Shown: one piece after another, positions 59,113 to 64,000 of the stretch
How the letters are laid out: each line of letters opens with the position of its first letter
Numbering within the stretch: position 1 is the stretch's first letter
NCBI GenBank assembly: GCA_041394945.1
Contig: JAWKHH010000002.1
Span: 256,501-320,500, forward strand
Length of the DNA: 64,000 nt
Direction of reading: 5' to 3'
DNA from: Bryobacteraceae bacterium
GTDB lineage: Bacteria; Acidobacteriota; Terriglobia; Bryobacterales; Bryobacteraceae
Program-made: the position numbers and the translations under genes
The notes under the pieces: model-generated
The model's input: only the letters and a program-made list of their open reading frames with translations
What the model was told of the DNA's origin: nothing
The model's database searches: none

Positions 59113-59162
59113 CGTGAATCCCAGTGGCTACCCTATGATGATATGCTGGCCATTCGCCCTGC

Positions 59163-60083
59163 ATGAGTCTCCCTTCGCCCCTCCGCGGCATCGTTACCCC
59201 CTTGCTCACCCCGCTGAAGACCCCGGACAGCCTCGATCCCGAGGGTCTCGATCGCCTGGTGGACCACGTGATTGACGGCGGCGTCCACGGCATCTTCATC
59301 CTCGGCACCAGTGGCGAGGGTCCCAGCGTCAGCGCCTCGATCCGGCGCGCCGTCGTCGAACGGACGTGCTCCCGCGCCGCCGGCAGGGTCCCGGTGCTCG
59401 TGGGCGTGACGGATTCCTCGCTCGCCGACGCCGTCTCCCTGGCGAACGTGGCGGCGGGCTCGGGCGCCGCCGCCGTGGTCACCACGGGGCCGCTCTACAT
59501 GCCCGTAACGCAGGCGCAACTGCTCGGCTATATCGCGGATCTTGCCGCTGCCTCGCCCCTCCCGGTGATGCTCTACAACATGCCGAGCCATGCTCGCGTC
59601 TTCTTCGAAGTCGAAACGGTCCGCCTCGCCGCGCAAATCCCCGGCGTCATCGGGCTCAAGGACAGTTCCGCCCAGCTCCTTTACCTGCGCGGTCTTCAGC
59701 AGGCGCTCGCCGGCCGCCCTGATTTCACACTCCTTGTTGGACCCGAGGAGATGATGCCGGAATGCGTGATGTTCGGCGTCCACGGCGGTGTCAACGGTGG
59801 GTCGAACCTCTTCCCCAAGCTCTTCGTCGACCTGTATGACGCCGCTGCTCGAGGCGATCTCGCCACCGTCGCCAGTCTGCGCGAAGCCGTTCTCGCGCTG
59901 AGCCGCGCCGTGTACAACGCCGTCAGCTACGGTTCCAGCTATCTGCAGGGCGTCAAATGTGCGGCCGAAGCGCTCGGCCTCTGCGCCGGTGCTCTCGCGG
60001 CGCCCTACAAGGCCTTCGAAGGCGCGGAGCGCGATGCCGTGCGCCGCGGGCTTGCCGACTTCCGGAACGCCTACCAGATCTAG
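59163..60083 (+). CDS. DapA/NAL-family class I aldolase or lyase
   Basis: 306 residues, cytoplasmic TIM barrel. Key residues: GTSGEGPS (position of the GTTGE motif), Tyr in VMLYNMPS, Schiff-base Lys166 in GVIGLKDSSA, GGVNGGSNLFPKLFVDLYD near the end. The family contains dihydrodipicolinate synthase, N-acetylneuraminate lyase and 2-keto-3-deoxy-sugar-acid aldolases. The true dapA is usually among lysine genes; here it stands alone, so a sugar-acid aldolase is at least as likely, and it could act on products of the enolase-family enzyme at 37105. TATGAT/TATGCT boxes at 59134-59147 may be its promoter. Confidence 0.87.
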   Translation: MSLPSPLRGIVTPLLTPLKTPDSLDPEGLDRLVDHVIDGGVHGIFILGTSGEGPSVSASIRRAVVERTCSRAAGRVPVLVGVTDSSLADAVSLANVAAGSGAAAVVTTGPLYMPVTQAQLLGYIADLAAASPLPVMLYNMPSHARVFFEVETVRLAAQIPGVIGLKDSSAQLLYLRGLQQALAGRPDFTLLVGPEEMMPECVMFGVHGGVNGGSNLFPKLFVDLYDAAARGDLATVASLREAVLALSRAVYNAVSYGSSYLQGVKCAAEALGLCAGALAAPYKAFEGAERDAVRRGLADFRNAYQI

Positions 60084-60099
60084 CTCGCCGGGGGCGGTC

Positions 60100-61089
60100 T
60101 CATGCGTTCACCAGCACCACGCGCCCGGTGATGCTCCCAGCCCGCAGCTTCTCGAGAATGGACGGCGCTTCCACCAGCGGCGCTGTCGCCACGTGTGACC
60201 GAAGCAATCCTCGCGCCGCAAGCTCGAGCGTCTCCCGCAAGTCCTCCCGCGTCCCCACCGCAGACCCGATCACACGATACTCGCCCGACACCATGTGGAA
60301 TGCCGAAAGCGGAACCGGCTCCGGGGGCATGCCAACCACCACCAGCGTGCCGCCCTTGCGCATGCTCGCGAAGGCCGCCTCATAGGCCTTGGCGCTGCCG
60401 GCGGCGACCAGTACGACATGCCCTCGAGGCGGCTTCGCGGTACCGGTCCACGTTGCTCCCGATTCCCGCGCCAGCGCGAGCTTGTCCTCCGCGAGATCCA
60501 CCGCCGCCACCTCGGCTCCCTTGGCCCGCGCCACCTGGATCGCCAGGTGACCGAGGCCGCCCACGCCGTAGATCACGGCCTGTTGGCCCGCTTCGAGCCC
60601 CGCCGACTTCAGCGCCTTGTACACCGTGACCCCGGCGCACAACAAAGGAGCTGCGTCGACATCGGATACCGAATTCGGCACCCGCGCCACGTGGCTTGCC
60701 TTGGCCAGCATGTGTGTCGCGAAACCGCCATTCACCGTCACGCCCGTGATCGCCTGCTTGGAGCATAGGGTCTCCCTGCCGGCCGCGCAGTACTCGCAGG
60801 TCCCGCACGCCCAGTGCAGCCACGGCACGCCGCCCCGCTGCCCCACTGCGAGTTCCGTCACGCCGTCGCCCAGTTTCTCCACCACGCCCACAACTTCGTG
60901 GCCTGGAATCAGCGGGATCCTGGTCACGGGCTTCAAGCGGGGCCAATCTCCGTCGACGACGTGAAGGTCGCTATGGCAGACTCCGCACGCCGTCACGCGA
61001 AGCAACGCTTCGCCCGGGCCGGGAGCCGGTAAAGGCACGTCTTCGATCGAAAGAGCCTTTCCAAAATCGTGAAGCACGGCAGCCTGCAT
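60100..61089 (-). CDS. Zinc-dependent alcohol dehydrogenase (AdhP-like)
   Basis: 329 residues from ATG 61089 (ATG 61098 adds three residues). Catalytic zinc ligands: Cys in ACGVCHSD, His in IPGHEVVG and Cys in PLLCAGVTVY. Structural zinc site: CGTCEYCAAGRETLC. NAD-binding loop YGVGGLGHLAIQVARAKGAEVAAVD. This is the AdhP/Adh1 type of medium-chain dehydrogenase that oxidises primary alcohols. It converges with the DapA-family gene and diverges from the sigma-factor gene. Confidence 0.93.
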   Translation of the reverse strand: MQAAVLHDFGKALSIEDVPLPAPGPGEALLRVTACGVCHSDLHVVDGDWPRLKPVTRIPLIPGHEVVGVVEKLGDGVTELAVGQRGGVPWLHWACGTCEYCAAGRETLCSKQAITGVTVNGGFATHMLAKASHVARVPNSVSDVDAAPLLCAGVTVYKALKSAGLEAGQQAVIYGVGGLGHLAIQVARAKGAEVAAVDLAEDKLALARESGATWTGTAKPPRGHVVLVAAGSAKAYEAAFASMRKGGTLVVVGMPPEPVPLSAFHMVSGEYRVIGSAVGTREDLRETLELAARGLLRSHVATAPLVEAPSILEKLRAGSITGRVVLVNA

Positions 61090-61109
61090 AGAGTGCATCT
61101 TGTCACACC

Positions 61110-61138
61110 CGCCCGCGGTCGCGCTCGAAACTTACTAT
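61110..61138 (+). promoter_or_regulatory. Candidate promoter of the sigma factor-kinase pair
   Basis: TTGTCA (61110-61115), 17 bases, TACTAT (61133-61138). It would start transcription near 61145, about 100 bases before ATG 61244, and lies just upstream of the divergent dehydrogenase start. If correct, the longer frame starting at 61100 cannot be the start. Confidence 0.5.
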
Positions 61139-61243
61139 TCTACTGGCCCTGCGCGCCTCAAGTTATCGCCTATCGAATTGAGAGTAACAGCGGACGTGGA
61201 ACTGCTCCGAACAGATCCATTACTACCTTCGGCCGGCCGTGAT

Positions 61244-61900
61244 ATGATACTGCGGTCATTGTTAAACTGGCTGACAGGCGGTGGCGACCCGCAGCCGGAA
61301 GCCTCCGGAGGCGACGAAATCGGTGCGCTCCTGCCCCATTGGCGCGACCCTGTCGCCCGGGATCGTCTCTTCTCGTTGATTTACCCTGAGTTACGGCGGG
61401 CCGCGGAGATCCGGATGCGGTTCGAACGGCCGGATCACACGCTTCAGCCAACAGCCCTCGTCAACGAAGTCTTCCTTCAACTGGTTCGCCAGCGGGAGAT
61501 GCGATGGCAGAACCGGGCGCATTTCCTGGCGATGGCTTCTGAAATGATGCGCCGGATTCTCGTCGATCACGCCCGCGCCAGGGGTGCGCGGCGGCGCGAT
61601 GGCGGAGTGCGTGTGCCGCTTGAACCAGACCAGTTCGTCACCGGTCAGGACTTTGAAGAGATCATACTCCTCGACGACCTGCTCACTCGTCTGGCGCGGA
61701 AGAACGCGCGACTCGCGCAAGTCGTCGAACTGAGATACTTCGGCGGCCTTTCGTTTCAGGAAGTCGGTGAAGTGCTGAGGATTGGTGAGCGGACCGCCAA
61801 ACGAGACTGGCAGATGGCCCGCGCCTGGCTCTACACCGCGATGGTTCCTGAGGGACCCAATGACGCCCGAACAGCGGATACAGATCAGACAGCTTCTTGA
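61244..61900 (+). CDS. Sig70-like ECF sigma factor (TIGR02999 type)
   Basis: 218 residues from ATG 61244; a frame from 61100 would add 48 residues unlike the family. The core matches acidobacterial ECF factors: LFSLIYPELRRAAEIRMRFERPDHTLQPTALVNEVFLQLVRQREMRWQNRAHFLAMASEMMRRILVDHARARGARRR (shown as a description of the conserved HTLQPTALVNE and RRILVDHARAR blocks), then region 4 (LAQVVELRYFGGLSFQEVGEVLRIGERTAKRDWQMARAWL). Its stop lies 41 bases inside the kinase gene, so the two are co-translated, an arrangement known for this sigma group in Acidobacteria. Confidence 0.93.
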   Translation: MILRSLLNWLTGGGDPQPEASGGDEIGALLPHWRDPVARDRLFSLIYPELRRAAEIRMRFERPDHTLQPTALVNEVFLQLVRQREMRWQNRAHFLAMASEMMRRILVDHARARGARRRDGGVRVPLEPDQFVTGQDFEEIILLDDLLTRLARKNARLAQVVELRYFGGLSFQEVGEVLRIGERTAKRDWQMARAWLYTAMVPEGPNDARTADTDQTAS

Positions 61901-64000
61901 AGAAGCGCTCGAACTGGACGACGGCGAACGGCACGCGTTCCTCCAAGCCGCCTGCCACGGCGACCCCACTCTGCGAATCGCGCTCGACGAACTGCTCGAG
62001 GGGCGAGGGCCGATGCCCGAGTTCCTCCGCGACGCGGAAGGCGTAGCGCTCGGTCCGGTATTCTCCTCGGGAACCCTCATCGACGGCCGTTTCCGAATCG
62101 AACGTTTTCGCGGACGCGGCGGCATGGGTGAAGTCTACGAAGCGTTCGACTCGAGCCTCGGAGTGCGGCTCGGCCTCAAGACGCTCCGCGGCGACATCAA
62201 TGCCGATCAGGACGCCATCGATCGTTTCCGCCGCGAAGTGCTCGTTGCGCGTACCGTCACCCACCCGAACCTCTGCCGTGTCTACGACATGGTCGAGCAC
62301 CGGTCCACGAACGAGCCGCCGGTCGCTTGCCTCACGATGGAGTGGCTCGAGGGAGAAACCCTCGCCGCCTACCTGGAACGGAGCCGGCCGCTGTCGCCGG
62401 CCGTGGCCTTGCCGTTGATCCGCCAGATCGCGGCAGCGCTCGAAGCCCTGCACGCTGCCGGCCTCGTCCACCGCGATCTAAAGCCGGGCAATGTCGTCAT
62501 GGTGGCGCAGCCCGGCGGAGGCACTCGCGCCGTGGTGACGGATTTCGGACTCGCCAAGCCCGCCGCCGCCGGTGAGGAGTTCTTCGAGTCCGTGGTTGAC
62601 GCCCAAGCCGGCGCGCCCTACTTCATGGCGCCCGAGCAACTGAAGAACGAGCGCCCCACAACCGCCTCCGACGTCTATTCGTTCGGCCTGATGATCGACG
62701 AGATGGTGACCGTCGAGCGCGCGTTCAGTGCGCCCTCGCTGGCCGCCCTCTACTACCAGCGGCTCTTCGAGCAGCCCGCACTTCCGCGGGATCGCGCTCC
62801 GGACCTGCCGGACCATTGGGACCGAACCATTCGCCGGTGCCTCGCCACGGACCCCGCCGCGCGCCCGGCGACCGCCGCCGCGGTGCTCGCCGAATTGGAC
62901 GGACAATTGCCATCGCTGCCGGAGCCAGCCAAGGTTCCTCCGGCAAGGCCGCCGGCCGGGCCGCGCTATCCGGTGTTTGTCCTGGCCGGTCTTGCGATCC
63001 TCGCGCTCGTCGTCGCCGTCGGTTTCGCTCTCAACCGCGCGCCGGCTTCCATCGAAGTATTCGAGATCGACGGCTCGTCCGCCACGCCGGAGATGCAGTA
63101 CCTCGGCCACGGCGCCACAGCCGAAGTGCTTCGGCGTTTGTCGGAGATGAAACAGCTCCGTGTGATCCCCGTTCACGCCACCCGTCGCGACGCTCCCTCG
63201 ACGGCAGGCGGGGCTGCCTACGCGCTCTCCGGTGAGTTGATCGGGGGCCCGAACGCACGCCTGTCGATAAGCCTTACCGGAAGGGGCCATGTGGTTTGGT
63301 CCGCAACGTTTGATGAACAGTTGCTTGAGAACCGCACGGAGTTTCAAAACCGGATCGCCCAGCAGGTCGCGGCGGCGATTGATCAGCAGATCGGGAGGGG
63401 CCTCTTCGCGGGGCTCATCCCCCGGTGGGTCCGTTGGCCTTCTCTGAGTCTGAATGCGCAACTGCCTCGTCCGCCCACTGCCGATTCCGAAGCGCTTGAT
63501 CTCTACATGCGCGGCAGCAAGCTCTTCGAAGAGTTCTCGCCGGCCAGCGCGCTCGCGGCCGCCACCTACTACGAACGCGCCCTCGAGCGCGATCCGAATT
63601 TCGCGCTCGCAATGGCCGCCGGCGCCGACGCGTATCTGTTTCTGAAGAACCAGGACGCCGCACGGGCCGGCCACTATCTCCAGCGCGCGGGCGAACTCGC
63701 CGCCCGGGCCGTACAAGCAGATCCCAATCTCGCCGAAGGGCACGCCTCGCTGGCCGCCGTGAAGCAGGCGGAATGGGATTGGCCAGCCGCCGAGGAGAGC
63801 TACCGCGAAGCCCTGCGCTTGAAACCCAGGTACTCGCGCGCCCATCGTCGGTACGCGGGTCTCATTCTGCAGTTCGGCAGGTTCGATGACGCGCTCAGCC
63901 ACGCCCGCCAGGCCCTGGAACTCGATCCCTACGACCGTTCCGGACCCGGTTCTCTCGGCGGATACCTCTTCGTCGCCCGCCGTTACCGGGAAGCTCTCGA
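61860..64000 (+). CDS. Membrane Ser/Thr protein kinase with TPR domain (3' end outside window)
   Basis: 713 codons from ATG 61860 to the window edge; no stop. A short helical N-terminus precedes a Hanks-type kinase: Gly loop RGRGGMGEVYEA, Lys in LGLKTLRG, catalytic loop VHRDLKPGNV, DFGLAKP, activation end APYFMAPEQ. A transmembrane helix follows (about residues 375-395, FVLAGLAILALVVAVGFAL), then an extracytoplasmic beta domain and TPRs (ALAAATYYERALERDPNFALAMAAGADAYLFLKN; AEESYREALRLKPRYSRAHRRYAG). The HPNLCRVYD and ERLFEQP regions are usual for PknB-like kinases. It probably phosphorylates the sigma factor encoded in overlap upstream or its regulator. Confidence 0.93.
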   Translation, partial: MTPEQRIQIRQLLEEALELDDGERHAFLQAACHGDPTLRIALDELLEGRGPMPEFLRDAEGVALGPVFSSGTLIDGRFRIERFRGRGGMGEVYEAFDSSLGVRLGLKTLRGDINADQDAIDRFRREVLVARTVTHPNLCRVYDMVEHRSTNEPPVACLTMEWLEGETLAAYLERSRPLSPAVALPLIRQIAAALEALHAAGLVHRDLKPGNVVMVAQPGGGTRAVVTDFGLAKPAAAGEEFFESVVDAQAGAPYFMAPEQLKNERPTTASDVYSFGLMIDEMVTVERAFSAPSLAALYYQRLFEQPALPRDRAPDLPDHWDRTIRRCLATDPAARPATAAAVLAELDGQLPSLPEPAKVPPARPPAGPRYPVFVLAGLAILALVVAVGFALNRAPASIEVFEIDGSSATPEMQYLGHGATAEVLRRLSEMKQLRVIPVHATRRDAPSTAGGAAYALSGELIGGPNARLSISLTGRGHVVWSATFDEQLLENRTEFQNRIAQQVAAAIDQQIGRGLFAGLIPRWVRWPSLSLNAQLPRPPTADSEALDLYMRGSKLFEEFSPASALAAATYYERALERDPNFALAMAAGADAYLFLKNQDAARAGHYLQRAGELAARAVQADPNLAEGHASLAAVKQAEWDWPAAEESYREALRLKPRYSRAHRRYAGLILQFGRFDDALSHARQALELDPYDRSGPGSLGGYLFVARRYREAL

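Noticed and set aside
1..64000. tRNA, rRNA, CRISPR, insertion sequences, attachment sites
   Set aside because: Looked for by eye on both strands; no cloverleaf with CCA-type end, no regular spacer array, no transposase or terminal inverted repeats were recognised. A short tRNA could still be missed without a covariance search.

Overview
The window looks like a chromosomal segment from an Acidobacteriota member, most likely of the Solibacter/Bryobacter kind. This is inferred from family content: a very large Oar-type TonB-dependent receptor with an N-terminal carboxypeptidase-regulatory domain, CRTAC1/FG-GAP and VWFA-related secreted proteins, DUF1080, DUF1549/DUF1553 and PmoA-like (DUF6807) proteins, a Sig70-like ECF factor translationally overlapping a Ser/Thr kinase, and high-GC coding sequence throughout. 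I saw no rRNA, tRNA, IS element, prophage or CRISPR array. No gene-free stretch is longer than about 170 bases, so coding density is very high.

Layout. 1-4960 (minus): an outer-membrane assembly operon, tamA/bamA-like, then a SurA-like chaperone, then a tamB/AsmA-like gene, joined by TTGA and GTGA overlaps and divergent from a ThiF/MoeB-type E1-like enzyme. 6002-9592: a small unknown, an S9 peptidase and a DUF6807 protein. 9590-16083: a Spy/CpxP-like protein divergent from a three-gene peptide exporter (membrane fusion protein, C39-peptidase ABC transporter, second ABC transporter) with no visible cargo gene. 16103-24853 (minus): a tightly packed run reading AhpD-like selenoprotein, MFS transporter, sensor kinase, LuxR-type regulator, CRTAC1 protein, Oar receptor. 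24938-32976: a CBM9-like/beta-helix exported protein, Tex, a di-heme cytochrome, a DUF1080 protein and a Rossmann protein. 33040-37052: ECF sigma, zinc anti-sigma, CheY-like receiver, CheC phosphatase and a hybrid kinase. 37105-43486: an enolase-superfamily enzyme with a Tat signal, two LRR proteins (one fused to a cupin-like tail) and an S41-like peptidase. 43551-46573: ruvA, ruvB, folK and an aldose-epimerase-like gene. 46580-51334: a VWFA-related protein divergent from selB, then a PAS/receiver protein with a degenerate kinase domain. 51452-59112: a zinc-ribbon membrane protein, an MBL-fold protein and a three-gene planctomycete-like cytochrome operon (DUF1549/1553, cytochrome-WD40, PPC-like). 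59163-64000: a DapA-family lyase, a zinc alcohol dehydrogenase, an ECF sigma factor and a Ser/Thr kinase with TPRs that runs off the end.

The most interesting item is at 24257-24853. Two apparently separate minus-strand ORFs are one AhpD-like gene interrupted in frame by a single TGA, exactly where the second Cys of the redox CxxC motif belongs. A GC-rich hairpin with a GGUC apical loop starts 12 bases after the TGA and its loop begins 17 bases after it, matching bacterial SECIS geometry. The window also encodes SelB, the elongation factor that decodes UGA as selenocysteine. I therefore read this as a genuine selenoprotein (CPFU) at the head of an operon with a transporter, a two-component system and outer-membrane functions. 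A perfect 16-bp palindrome lies in its divergent promoter region.
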